This document shows, piece by piece, positions 11,501-21,995 of a DNA stretch of 46,017 nucleotides. A model generated the notes under the pieces. It ran no database searches and had not been told where the DNA came from. It saw nothing but the letters and a program-made list of their open reading frames with translations. Source of the DNA: Acanthamoeba lenticulata. Lineage: Eukaryota; Discosea; Longamoebia; Acanthamoebidae. Every line of letters starts with the position of its first letter. Position 1 is the stretch's first letter. The stretch lies in NCBI GenBank assembly GCA_002179805.1, contig NAVB01000029.1, forward strand, positions 1 to 46,017, given 5' to 3'. A program made the translations under genes and the position numbers.

Positions 11501-14500
11501 CCCGTGAAGGGGATGAGCGAGTACTTGAGGAGGAGAAGGATCTTGACGTCGGTGCGCCAGCACTCGTTGCTCTCGGGGCCCATTCCCAGCATCCGGTTAA
11601 AGTACTGCACGGCCACCTCCTTGTAGGCCCTGTCCTCGTCTTCCTCGTCTTCCTCTTCTTCTTCTTCTTCTTCTCCGTCCTTGTCGTGCTCGTGCTCGCG
11701 GCGGCCCTTGAGCTTGAGCTGCTTCTTGAGGTGGGCGGTGATGGTGCGCATGACGCCGCGGAGGGCGGCCTTGATGGCGCGCGAGATCATCTCCGAGAGG
11801 AGGAAGCGCCGGATGTGCGGGTTGTGCACGAGCGAGCGGAGGTAGGCCAGGAAGCGCAGGTTGACGCCGTGCTCGTGCACGGACTGGATGAGCTGCTTGC
11901 TGTTGACAAACACGAGCTCGCGGTGGTCGAGCTTGGCCGCCAGCGCCGGGATGGTGACCTTGAGCAGGTGGTCCGTCGCCTCCTCGACCTCGGTGTTGTC
12001 GCTGGCGTCGTGCGTCGGGAAGCCCGACAGCGCGTCGCTGTTGAGCGGCTGGAGGCCGCCCTTGACCGCCTCCGGCCGCAGAAAATTGTACAGCCACTGG
12101 CCTCGCGCCCTTGAAAGACAGAGAAACGTCAATAATCTTCAAATAAATGCTAAAAATGAAATGAAAAATGGAGAAGAATGTGGAGAATGGTGGCCGTACC
12201 CCTTGACGATGACGGCGTCGCCGCGGATCTCGTGCTGGGCAAAGTGGGTCGCGCGCTGGTTGGGCTCTGCCGCGGTCTTCTGGAAGACGATCACCGCGCC
12301 GTACTCCTCGAGCCGCCTGTAGACCAGCACCACCGGCGACGCCTTCTTGTCGTCTGACTTGGTCTGGTCAGTCTCGCTAGCGTTGAGCTCATCATCGTCA
12401 ACGTCAACGTCAACATCGTCTCGCTCTTCTTCTGCTTCATCTTCGTCCTCACCAGTTTGATCTTGTCGCTGTTGTCGACGTCGACGTTGACGACGGCGCC
12501 GTCGTTGTTGCTGACGGAAGCGGCGCTCGAACCAATGGGCAACGGCCACGTAGAGGTTGGTCCGCTGGTCGAGCCCAAACTCAAGCACGGCCAGCGCCGA
12601 GGCCGGGTCGGCCGGGACCAGCACGGCCTTGCCCCGATCGAATCCGGCCGACGGCGGCATCAGCCGCGCCGCATCCACCACGTAGATCCGCCTATCTCGC
12701 CCAACATGCACCTGAAATATTCAAAGAATTAAAATCATTATTGTTGAAGTATTGGAGGAATGCGGGCAACGGTACCTCGATGTCGCACGGGCCATAGATG
12801 AGGGCGGCCCCGACGGGATGACGATGGGGCTTGAGGTTGAGGGCGTGGCCGACGCGCTGCATGAGGCGGTCGATCCGGGCGACACCCGCATGGAATCGGC
12901 GGCCGGCGTCAGCGCTGCCGTACTTGAGGGTGTCGGTGCCCAGCGGCAACCGCGACGATGCCAAGAGGCGGTAGCCCCGAAAGTCGACGATCGCCACCAG
13001 CGGGAAGCACAACTCCGGGAAGCCCAGCGACGACAGCGCCTGCGCGATGGCGTGCTGACGTCAGCACACGTGCGCGCAGAGGGCCGTCATGGTGAGTACG
13101 GCGGGCGGGCATCAGCACCTTGAGGCCGCGCAGCTCGGCGTTGCCAGACTTCATCGCGAACTCGTCGCCGTCATAGATTCCGTGCCGATCCGTCAGGAAT
13201 TTGAAGAAGCAGCCGGCCACGATGTACTTGTCGCCGCCCGCCACGCCAAACGTGCCCGACGAGGGCCGGACGGGCTGCAGGAGGATGGCGGATGATGACG
13301 ATGACGATGAGAAAGACGATAATAAGAAAGACCAAGAGAAGGATGGGAAGTACTTTGAGTGTCTTGTGATCGTCGTCGAGCACGAGTTCGCGGATGATGA
13401 GCTCGCCGAACCGGCAGACAACCTCGCTAAAGTCCGTGCACAGTTTCTGCAGCTCTGCACGCAGGAGCGTTAACGGTCATGACACACGCGTGCACTGCAC
13501 ACACGCGCGCGCGTGTACCTTTGACCTTTTTGGCGCGTCGCTCGAGCGAGTCCTCAGGGAGCTCGAGGATGGACTGCAGGAGCGCGTTCCAGTCGCGCTC
13601 GCACTGGGCGTCGTAAGACGTCTTCTGGTTGAGCGTCGCGCTCAGGCTCAGCTTGCGCCGGCCATCGGTCTTGCTCTTCTGCTGGGGCTGATGATGGTGA
13701 TGATGATGAACCTCGCCGCCCTCACTGCCGATGTAGCCGGGGGCGCTGCGGCCCCGCGTGTAGGCATGGGTAGTGCCGTCGCCGTCGTGGCCCGGTGTGT
13801 AGCCGTCGATGTTGTAGGCATAGGGGTCGCGCCGCCGCCACTCTAGGCCAGAGGCGGCGTTGGATGAGGAGGCAGAGGAGGTAGAGCCATAGGGCGTGCT
13901 ATAGGCATCGATAGAGTCGTCCAGCGTCCAGGCTTGTTGTTGTTGCGCCTCATCTTCATCTGCAATTTCTTCTTCATCATCAAGTAGAGACTGGCGCCCT
14001 GCGCTACCCGACTGATTGTAGGCACAACGCATGTTTGTGGTGGTGTGAGTTGTGCTGCGTCGAGAAACGAAGCCAGTAGGAGACGATGTAGCAGATGAGG
14101 TGGCGGTAGAGGTGTAGAGGAGGCGCCGTGACGGAGAGGCAGTTCTTTGGGTAGTCTCAGGCGGTGCAAAGTAGCAAGTAGCGTCTGCGACCGCTGCAGA
14201 TGAGTCCTGCTGCTGGTGGCGCCGATTAGAGGCAGGAGATGAGAAGGCGGAGGACGAAGAGGTGGAGCCAGAAAGGGTGGCAGAAGTCGCCAGCCCGACG
14301 CGCGTCGAGCGCAACGACGATCGCGTCCCAGAAGATGTGGAAGAAGGACGGTTGCGGCCCCACGTCGGTTGTATATAGCCGTCTCCCTCTTCATCCCAGC
14401 CCGATGGCTCCCTTGCTTCCTGTTCCTCTTCGTCCTCTTCTCCTTCTTGATCTCTATAGAGCTCTTGCCGATCACGGTGATCGTCCTCTTCGTCTTCAAT

Positions 14501-14506
14501 TTCCAT
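5518..14506 (-). CDS. Giant CLU-TPR-RCC1 fusion protein
   Basis: Fifteen exons: 14506-13519, 13454-13354, 13274-13119, 13054-12776, 12711-12200, 12109-11261, 11195-11033, 10925-10519, 10462-10170, 10069-9737, 9653-8599, 8499-8241, 8164-7990, 7890-5662, 5581-5518. Phases close to 2,620 residues. Residues 1-300 are low complexity. At 305-690 is a CLU domain (DWNALLQSILELPEDSLERR, VAIVDFRGYRLLASSRLP, GPCDIEVHVGRDRRIYVVD). A TIF31/p135-like part follows (VHEHGVNLRFLAYLRSL, RRFLLSEMISRAIKAALRG), then TPR-like helices at about 1150-1300. At 1465-1905 are RCC1 repeats (VWGWGSSS, VFLWGANDAGQLGFDTE). The last 700 residues are disordered His/Ser/Lys/Glu tracts. CLU proteins bind mRNAs for mitochondrial proteins and keep mitochondria dispersed; RCC1 blades often bind GTPases or chromatin. 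The exon 11 donor may be GC-AG. Two adjacent genes cannot be excluded, but no stop or start separates the halves. Confidence 0.72.
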
Positions 14507-14799
14507 TCTTGTGATGCAGATTGCCCTCTCTCGTTCTTCTTGTTTGCCGGTTTCTTATCGCGAATCTCAGCAGGCACAAACGCCTAGGTGGGGCCACTGT
14601 GCTCAGATTTCGGCCGATCAACCACCAACGACCACGTCGAACGTGAAAAATCCCAGATTTTGTGTTTGCTTGTCGTCTTGTCGTCGAGTTCTCTCTTGTC
14701 TCGCTTTTCTCAGTCATTTCCCGTTCTCACTTTGCTGGCGTCAGCAATCCCACAAGAACTCGACATTTCACTCTCCCAATTGAACGAGCCCCTAACGAT
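14507..14799. promoter_or_regulatory. Divergent promoter region, CLU-RCC1 gene and parvulin
   Basis: The 293 bases between start codons 14506 (minus) and 14800 (plus) must carry both 5' UTRs and promoters. I see no TATA box that clearly belongs to either gene. Confidence 0.4.
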
Positions 14800-15341
14800 A
14801 TGTCGAAGAAGGGAGGAGCTAAGAAGCCTGCCAGTGGAGGCGGTGGTGGTGGTGGTGACGAAAAGCTCAAGCCAGCCTCGCAGGTCAAGTGCAGGCACAT
14901 CCTCTGCGAAAAGCAGTCCAAGATCCTCGAAGCCAAGACTCGCATCGAGAATGGCGAGGACTTTGCTACCGTAAGCACGCTTTGCCTTCTCCGCACCACA
15001 TCGTAAATCGGCTCAATTTACGACGTCAGCATTAATAGAATGGTATTACCGTGTACCGTGCAGGTTGCCCGAGAGATGTCTGAGGACAAGGCACGACAGG
15101 GTGGTGACTTGGGCTGGTTCCCTCGCGGTCGCATGGTGTACGTAGTGGTGCTTTCTGCATGGTGCCAGATCTGTGAAAAGACACATCCTTGAACGAATGC
15201 CAATGTTTTGTTTTGGGCCTGTCGTGGTGCAGAGGCGATTTCGAGAAGGTGGCCTTCTCTCTCAAGAAGGGCGAAATGAGTGCCCCTGTCAAGACTGCGC
15301 ACGGATATCACCTCATCAAGTGCGAAGACCGCAAGGCCTAG
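14800..15341 (+). CDS. PIN4: Parvulin peptidyl-prolyl isomerase, PIN4/Par14 type
   Basis: Three exons (14800-14970, 15064-15137, 15233-15341) give 117 residues. A Lys/Gly-rich N-terminus (MSKKGGAKKPASGGGG) is followed by one rotamase domain: VKCRHILCEKQSKILEA, then SEDKARQGGDLGWFPRGRM, then GYHLIKCEDRKA at the end. The SEDKARQGGDLGW block and the short basic N-terminus match Par14 rather than Pin1; there is no WW domain and no phosphate-binding Arg loop. Par14 proteins catalyse cis-trans isomerisation of Xaa-Pro bonds and act in the nucleus, in pre-rRNA processing and in mitochondria. The length is normal for the family. The 3' flank has repeated AATAAATAAATAAATAAA at about 15401-15419, likely the poly(A) signal. 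Confidence 0.93.
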
Positions 15342-15483
15342 GGCACCGGGCACAAGCACGTGCAGCTCTCTCGTATGGAGCAACAGACGAAACACCGAAC
15401 TAATAAATAAATAAATAAAAGCATCAACAACAAAGGCCTCCCAACAAGAAGAAGAAGAAGAGGAAGTCACTTTACAGGGCTTC

Positions 15484-18167
15484 ATGGTGCACGTTCAACC
15501 CTTGTTCTAATGGGCTTATTTTCTATGGACACTTCAACAATCGAACGCTGATTTGGGAGCACTGCGGAGAGGGGGGGGGGCGCTCTCTGCGGGTTGACCT
15601 TACGTCATGCTGGTGGTGTGCAGGACGCAGAGAGGACGGTGGTGGTAACATGGAACGGGGCTGCTGCCCCGGCGTCGTCCTCGTCCTCGTCGTCTTCGCT
15701 GACGCAAGCCCAACTTGCCGCCTTCTTCCACGTTTGTGGCCCGATCACCGCCATTGCCTGCTCTCCGTGCGAGTCCTCCTCCTCAACTCTCCTCTCCATG
15801 CACACTACACTTCAGCTCATTCTCCTTCTTGTTCTTCTTGTGCAGGCACGAGCCCAAGGCGGGCATCTGCTTTGAGCAGAGGAGCGCCGCCCGGACGGCG
15901 CGCCAGCTCGACGGCGGAATCGTCGGCTACGTGCCCGTCCGCGTCGCCGCCTTCCAGGCCGCGCAGCACCCAGAACTCGGCCTCGCCCTCCAGTCGGCGC
16001 TCACCGACCCGGCGTACCGCGTGCCTACTGCGTCTTCTTCTTCTTCTTCTTCTTCATCGTCTCCTCCTGCGTCTTCGTCTCGGTCTCTATCTCCAAAATC
16101 GTCTCCTTCCACCTCTTCTACTTCTTCGCCGTCTTCCGTGGCGGCCGACAACCACCAGGCCAAGTCCAGTAGCCCGACGCGCGCTTGGACGATCCGCAGC
16201 GAGGTGAGCGAGTCCGACTTCCCATGCGGCGTCCACGTCGCCGGCCTATCGGAGCAGCACTGTTCGCCCGCCGAGCTCCACGAGCTCTTTCAGCTGTGCG
16301 GCCATCTCGAGGACATAGCCCTCTTCAGGTGCCGTGAAGCCTTCTTGATGCGTTCTTCGCATTCTTTTTGATTTTCATTCACCAAAATTCGGTGGAATGC
16401 CAAACAGGCCGCGTGACCGAGCCGCCAAGGCCGAGGCGGTGCTCCTGTTCGAGACCGAGATGGCCGCCAAGATGGCCCTCTCGCTCAGCGGCGCGGTCGT
16501 GGCGGGCGCGGTGATCCGGGTGGCCGGCCTCACGCCCGCCGTGGTCGACCGCCTCGCACAGGAGGACGAGTGGCGCCTGGCGGACGTGGCCAGCTGGGAG
16601 CATCGACGCCGAGCCCGACCGTCCAACGGCGGCTCAGGCGCGAGCGCGGTCATCGTGCCGCCTCTGGAGCTGCCGCCTGTGCCCAAGCGGCCGTCGATCG
16701 TCGTGGACGCTCATCAGCCCAGCGATCGCGACGATGACGACGATGAAGATGAAGTCGAAGTCGAAGAGGAGCGCTCGGATATCGACGACTTTAGCCCGCG
16801 GCCGCACGGGCTCCTCAGCCCGCGCCAGATCCCTGTCCACGTACACCAGCGCGTCTGTGTTGTGTTTTTTGTTTTTTGTTTTTATTTTTATTTTTGTTTT
16901 TGAGTCGACTGTGGGGCTGACCGTGCCACGTCATGCCACTTCATGCGAAACAGTTTGATGTGGAGCGCGCGATGCTGCTGCACGAGGGCCGTGGCGCGCT
17001 ATTCAACCTGCGTGACATTGCCACCGTCTACGTCTCGCCCGACCGGTGCGGCCACCACGCGTGGGCATGCCCACGACGCAGAACATGCTGATGTTGTTCG
17101 TTGACGATTTTCTCGTTGTCGTGCGTGCTGGGCAGGTTCCTGCGCAAGGGGCGGATCTACAGGAGCGCGGCGTGGGCGCGCTACTCGAAGCTCCTCGCGG
17201 AGGACTTCCGCGCCGGGTCCGCGTTTGTGCGGAAGGAACTTGGCATCAAGACCATCGTTGACCTCCGTTCGGCCGAAGAGAAGAGGTACCCCTCTTCCTC
17301 TTTGCAATTTTTTGTTAATTCTGGAATAATTTTGAAACGATTTGGCAAACAACAGCTTGGATCCGTGGTACCCCGAGTTTGAGATCTTCTACAAGACGGC
17401 CCAGTCGTCCGCGGTGCCGCGCACAGAGGCCACCATGAACGAGCTGCGGCGGCTGCCGGTCAACCTGGTCTCGCGCAACCTCAAAGTGCAGCTGTTTGCC
17501 TCGTCCTCGACAAGCATCAAGTGGAAGATGTTCAGGACGGCCTTTTCCACGTCATCCTCTTCGTCGTCCTCGACGTTGGCGCCGTCGCCGCCGTCGCCGT
17601 CACGGAAGAAGGCCAGGATGTTCATGGGCCTCAACTTCTACGACCTCCAGAGCATGCAGATCCCGGGCACGAAGCGGAACCTGAACATCAACATCGAGGC
17701 CGCGGCCCAGGCATTCCTGACGGACGTGATCACGCCCATGGGCCTCGAGGGCTTCACCCGCCTGTTCGTCCTCCACGCCAAGGACGAGCTGGCCGCGGCC
17801 CTGCGGGCATGCGCCGACCCGCGCAACTGGCCCGTGCTCGTGCACTGCACGTCGGGCAAGGACCGCACGGGCCTCGTCGTGGCGCTCCTCATGACCGTGT
17901 GCGGCGTCGACCGCACCGAGGTGGTCGAAAACTACCACCTTTCCGAGCGCTTCCTCGATCCTATCGCCTTTGAGATTCGCGAGGAGAACGGCCGCAAAGG
18001 TACGCCAAACACGTGGCCTGATCTCGCTGGCTTGGCATTTTTATTCTTTGCTCATGTGGCGGGAAAAACAAAAACAAAAACAAAAAAAACAAAAACAAAA
18101 ACAAAAACAAAAACAAAAAACCAAGTCAATAAACGTCACATTCATGTGCGCAGGGGGTCATCGGTGA
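15484..18167 (+). CDS. RRM-RRM-tyrosine phosphatase (Y_phosphatase3-type) protein
   Basis: Tentative eight exons: 15484-15492, 15624-15766, 15846-16328, 16408-16840, 16954-17045, 17136-17285, 17356-17999, 18154-18167; about 655 residues. Two RRM-like folds come first: LTQAQLAAFFHVCGPITAIA with AARTARQLDGGIVGYVPVRV, then GVHVAGLSEQHCSPAELHEL with AEAVLLFETEMAAKMAL. An acidic linker leads to a phosphatase: ALFNLRDI, RKGRIYRSAAWARYS, IKTIVDLRSAEEK, and the CX5R loop HCTSGKDRTG with Cys near residue 600. This order matches Y_phosphatase3 enzymes, which remove phosphate from tyrosine or phosphoinositides. The tiny first exon (MVH) is the weakest call. The RRM and phosphatase halves could be separate genes, since a Met (MLLHEGRGAL) starts near the junction, but phase 0 joins them. 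Confidence 0.6.
18062..18120. repeat. (AAAAAC)n low-complexity tract in an intron
   Basis: About 60 bases of repeated aaaaac units lie in the last intron (18000-18153) of the RRM-phosphatase gene. They give a Lys/Thr pseudo-frame that should not be read as protein. Confidence 0.8.
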
Positions 18168-19199
18168 CGCACCTTCTTCTGGAACTCGGCCTCAGCTTTC
18201 TCGATGGCCTTGATGATGGGCCCGGTGACCTCTTCCCACGTCTGCGGCTCGGCCGGGACGGCGACCGACGCCTGGAGCGGGCACTCGCCCCGCATTTGCA
18301 CATTGCCTGGCCCGAACGCGCGCACACACAACCGTCAGCGCTTATCCCCATCAGAGCAGAGCGTGGAAAAAGACGGGACGCGTCTCACCATCTTCGTAAT
18401 AATGCACGTGCAGCCGCACCGAGCCGCGAAGCTGCACGGAGCCGCCCGACGGCGGGTAGACCAGCTCCCAGCGCGAGCGCCAGCGGCCGTTCCAGTAGTT
18501 GTGCGGCTGGAACGCGCCCGAGGAGATGCACAGCACGTAGGTCAAGGCCCCGGCCTCGGCCGAGCTGCTGCTGCCGCCGCAGTAGACGGCCCCCGTGCCG
18601 GTGGGAAAGTGCTGCAGCACGTACTCCTCGAGCGCGTAGTCGAGCGCGGCCCGCATGGGCTCGCCCTCGGCGTCTGTCTCGTCTGTGTTACGATGCAACC
18701 ACACCCGAGAGTACGAACTCGTCAGCGCTTTTGAGGAGAGAGCGTTTAAAGCCAGTGCGCGGCGGCGTACCCGGTCGAATCGGGCGCTGGCCGACGACCT
18801 GCTGCCGGAAGTGGTCAAAGATGAGCACTTGCTGCCCCCGATGGTCGATATACTCGTTCTCGCTCACTTGGGCCTCTTTCGTGATCAACACTTGATACTG
18901 CTCGGAGCTCTCCTTGGCGCCTGAAGCGGCGAACCCGTGGTGCCAAAATCAAAAAAAGCGAACGAAAGAACGAAAAAAGCGAACACAAGAAGGGGGGGGG
19001 GGCTACCTGGGACGGGAACGGCGACTTGGATCATGTGGTCGGTGTTGTACTCGCGGAAGGTGGGCAAGGCAGTCGAGTTAAGGATTGATTCGTCCGCCAG
19101 CAGGCCGCGTATGTCGTGGACCACATCGAGAAACTCACCCGGTGGCGCGTTGAGCATGAAATCCGTCACAATCTCGAGCACATCTTGCTGCGTCGCCAT
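18158..19199 (-). CDS. CAPZA: F-actin-capping protein subunit alpha
   Basis: Four exons (19199-19007, 18920-18771, 18673-18389, 18306-18158) encode 258 residues, slightly short for the family (about 270-286). The N-terminus has APPGEFLDVVHDIRGLLADE, then EYIDHRGQQVLIFDHFRQQV. The C-terminal half has the signature NYWNGRWRSRWELVYPP and VRLHVHYYEDGNVQMRGEC, ending in a long helix (PIIKAIEKAEAEFQKKVRHR), the tentacle that grips actin. With the beta subunit it caps filament barbed ends and works with Arp2/3 in amoeboid motility; the protein was classically studied in Acanthamoeba. The start at 19199 is preferred to an upstream in-frame Met at 19244 because family proteins begin near this point. 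Its stop overlaps the predicted end of the convergent phosphatase gene. Confidence 0.93.
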
Positions 19200-19287
19200 C
19201 ACCTGGTCTCTCCCTTCCCACCTTCTCTCTAATCCTTGGATCAAGTTTGTTTATTAAAATGGAAATGGCAATAATAAATCGATTTTC

Positions 19288-20613
19288 TTACTGGCAACAA
19301 CAACCGCGTTTTTCGCGTTGGCGTCGTGTTCGTGGCGTTGATGTCGGCGATGCGTCTTGGCCAGCCTTTGGAGACCAGCACACTGCTTCGTCCCAAGGGC
19401 AGCCGTTGGCCCGCGCCCACTCCAGCACGTCGCGGTGGCCGCTTCGCGCGGCGAAGGAGCATGTCAATCCGTCCCACGGGCAGCCGCTGGCGCGCAGCCA
19501 CTGGAGCACTTCAAGATGACCGCCCTCAGCCGCCGCACGGCAGGCATCCTCATCCCACGGGCAGCCGTTCTCGTGCGCCCACCGGAGGACTTCAAGATGA
19601 CCGCCTTCGGCGGCCCTGGTGCACGTCCGCTCGCTCCATGGGCAGCCGTTGGCCCGCGCCCACTGGAGCACCTCGAGATGGCCCCCGCGGGCCGCGAGGC
19701 TACACGTGAGCGAGTCCCATGGACAGCCCTCAGCACGCAGCCACTGGAGCACGGCCAGATAGCCTTTCCGAGCCGCAACGGCGCAGGTGTGCACGCGCCA
19801 GGGGCACCCATGGGCGTGCGCCCACTGAAGCACCTGAAGCTGGCCGGTCCTTGCCGCGCACAGGGTCGTATGCTCGTCCCATGGACAGCCCTCGGCCCGG
19901 AGCCATTGGAGTGCAGCCAGGTGGCCTCCTTCGGCGGCAGCCGCGCATGCGTTGACGTCCCACGGACAGCCGTTGGCGCGCAGCCATCGCAGCACCTCGA
20001 CGTGGCCCTGCTCGGCTGCACGCCTGCTCGTCTCCTCGTCCCACGGGCAGCCCTCGCTGCGCAACCACTCGAGCACCTCGAGATGTCCTCCTGCAGCCGC
20101 GCCTGCGCAAGCTCTGAGGTCCCATGGACAGCCGTCGGCGCGCAGCCGCTGGAGCACGTCCAGGCGGCCGCCTTCAGCAGCGCCAGCGAACGCGCCCGAG
20201 TGCCACTCGCCGCCGCCGTTAGCGTGCACCCACATAAGCACGGCGAGGTGGCCGCCCCTCGCTGCGCCTGCGTAAGCCGCTCGGTCCCACGAGCAGCCGG
20301 CCGACCGCAGCCACTGGAGCATGTCGAGGTGGCCGCCCTCGGCGGCAGCGATGGCGCAGGCGGTCAAGTCCCACGGGCAGCCGTGGCCGCGAGCCCATTG
20401 CAGCACGGTCAAATAGCCTGCCCCAGCGGCCGCCCTTGCAAACTCAAGGCTCATGAAGTTGCGAGTGCTGTTGTTCTGCTTCTTGAGCTGGTCGGCCTGC
20501 TCAGACGCGCAGACGGCACCCCACCTACGACACACGGCGCGACACACAGGCAGCATCACCTTTTGTGTGCGGGCCAATATGAGCCCCAGCAGCTCTTCCA
20601 TCAAGCTATCCAT
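19288..20613 (-). CDS. F-box-like protein with 13 CPWD (ankyrin-like) repeats
   Basis: A single exon encodes 441 residues. The start at 20613 (MDSLMEELLGLILARTQKVM) is the first true ATG; upstream frame is only TTG. An F-box-like helix pair (LPVCRAVCRRWGAVC) comes first, then 13 repeats of about 27-28 residues with consensus GHLEVLQWLRANGCPWDxxTCxxAAEG, from about residue 75 to the end. Repeat 3 lacks the CPWD core. The same repeat family is much expanded in Acanthamoeba and in its giant viruses, where F-box plus ankyrin proteins are thought to recruit targets to SCF ubiquitin ligases. It is one of two intronless genes here, suggesting duplication by retroposition or exchange with viruses. 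Target unknown. Confidence 0.85.
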   Translation of the reverse strand: MDSLMEELLGLILARTQKVMLPVCRAVCRRWGAVCASEQADQLKKQNNSTRNFMSLEFARAAAGAGYLTVLQWARGHGCPWDLTACAIAAAEGGHLDMLQWLRSAGCSWDRAAYAGAARGGHLAVLMWVHANGGGEWHSGAFAGAAEGGRLDVLQRLRADGCPWDLRACAGAAAGGHLEVLEWLRSEGCPWDEETSRRAAEQGHVEVLRWLRANGCPWDVNACAAAAEGGHLAALQWLRAEGCPWDEHTTLCAARTGQLQVLQWAHAHGCPWRVHTCAVAARKGYLAVLQWLRAEGCPWDSLTCSLAARGGHLEVLQWARANGCPWSERTCTRAAEGGHLEVLRWAHENGCPWDEDACRAAAEGGHLEVLQWLRASGCPWDGLTCSFAARSGHRDVLEWARANGCPWDEAVCWSPKAGQDASPTSTPRTRRQREKRGCCCQ

Positions 20614-20723
20614 GGTCGTCCAAGAGATAAGAAGCAAGAACAAGTAAATAAAACAAAATTACATTAATTTGGGTGCTTGGGTTGATTGGCTGTCCTGACA
20701 TGAAAGCTCTTCGCTTCACAAAC

Positions 20724-20732
20724 TTTATAAAG
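20724..20732 (-). promoter_or_regulatory. Possible TATA box for the CPWD-repeat gene
   Basis: TTTATAAAG (CTTTATAAA on the minus strand) lies about 111 bases before the start codon at 20613, in an otherwise empty 246-base spacer. Acanthamoeba core promoters are known to use a TATA element about 30 bases before transcription start. Position and sequence fit, but this is inference. Confidence 0.4.
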
Positions 20733-20859
20733 AAAAAGACTCTTCGTGGTTCGGCTCAAAGTCTTTGTTCCAACATCAAATACAAACGCAAAGTGACGCT
20801 TGAGCAAACTACAGGGGATATCAAGCTTGATCCTTGAGGAAAGGGTGTAGAGAAGTCTC

Positions 20860-21634
20860 TTAGAGCTTCTCCATCTTGTGCACCATCTTGCCGCCCTTCT
20901 TTTTCTGGTACTTGAGCTCGGCGTGCTGCTGCGACTGGAAGCACGCCGAGAGGGCTAAGTAGAAACAGTCTACACATAAGTCTGCCCCATCAGGCACGTC
21001 GATGATGATCGAGACGATGCACCACACGAACGCGAAGATGCAAGCGCAGCAAATCATGCAGTCCTCGCACTTGGTGTTCTGTACAGGGATTAATGATGAA
21101 GAAGGCAAGAGAGAACCAGGGGTCAGCTCTTCAGTCTTCCTTCGCTCCCCACGAGGGCGAAACATACCTGGATGCCATAGGTGTTCTGAATCACGGAACG
21201 GTTGCCGGCGATAGACAGCCTGAACAAAATTGAGGAAGATAAATGAACACGTCAAAAAGAGATGAAATGGAGAGGGTGAGCTGACGTACCAGCAGCAGAC
21301 CGAGACCTCAACGACCAAGCAGCAACAGGGGCAAGGGCGCGTGCACGGGTCGCAACAGTCGCCATACATGCCTGCGATTTGATTGAGTTTGAAACGGTAA
21401 ACGTATCGAAAAATTAAATTACATGATGGAACCAACGACGTGTGGTGGCGGTTAGACCGTACCAGCGCAGCAACGGTAGTTGTCCCAATTGTGGTCCATC
21501 AAATCAAAGCGTTGGCAACCGGCGTACACGCACGGACAGACGCAGGCCTTGCAGAACTCGCACGGTTCCTCATAGCAGGTCTCGCACATATGCACCTGCC
21601 AGTGGTTGGTCTCTTTCTCCCTCTTCTTCGGCAT
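20860..21634 (-). CDS. Cysteine-rich membrane protein, family unknown
   Basis: Four exons (21634-21463, 21371-21290, 21219-21168, 21078-20860) give 174 residues. A basic start (MPKKREKETNHWQ) is followed by clusters of cysteine: CETCYEEPCEFCKACVCPC, YGDCCDPCTRPCPCCCLVVE and CEDCMICCAC. Between them is AGNRSVIQNTYGIQ. A hydrophobic segment (ACIFAFVWCIVSIIIDV) and a second region (CVDCFYLALSACFQSQQ) suggest membrane association, with a Lys-rich tail. The Cys clusters plus the NR-IQ-Y-I core resemble small Cys-rich membrane proteins of protists, loosely like PLAC8 or DUF614 proteins, but I would not assign a family. Metal binding or palmitoylation is possible. Exon phases close exactly. Confidence 0.75.
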
Positions 21635-21995
21635 GTTGCGGTTGTCGGCGGCGCCTTGCCTTGCTCTCTTCCAGCTGCGGGCTTGAATACAAACAACAAA
21701 ACAAGAGGCGTTGAAGCCGGAAACGCAAACCCTCCAAGGCCCAGGACAGCCCAAAACGGTATCTGGCGCGGAGTGCACTTTACCTCACGTGCGACACCTC
21801 GTGTTTTTATTATAATGCCATTAATTTAATACTTGGCCCGCAAGCGTGCTTGTGCCAAAGGAGCTCCTCGTTGATACCATCTATGCCCGTAAATAAAATA
21901 CTCTTCATCTTTTATTCAGTTTCAGATTTTTTCTCGCTTATTTTCTTAACAAAAAAGAAGAAAATAAAGAAAAAAACCTTTGGGAAGGAAGGAGG
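21635..21995. promoter_or_regulatory. Divergent intergenic region, 361 bases
   Basis: It lies between the start codons of the Cys-rich protein (minus) and the Rieske protein (plus). It contains AT-rich stretches near 21790-21835 and 21895-21975, and probably both promoters. No gene is seen. Confidence 0.4.

Noticed and set aside
17342..18895. 517-codon plus-strand open frame running past the phosphatase
   Set aside because: Only the part up to 17999 has phosphatase text. The rest crosses an AAAAAC-repeat intron and the antisense of the capping protein alpha gene.
19300..20450. CRISPR-like array
   Set aside because: The periodic units of about 80-99 bases have no unrelated spacers and are protein-coding repeats in a eukaryotic gene.
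19357..20667. 436-codon plus-strand frame with regular repeats
   Set aside because: It is the antisense of the 13 CPWD repeats; the regularity comes from the real gene on the minus strand.
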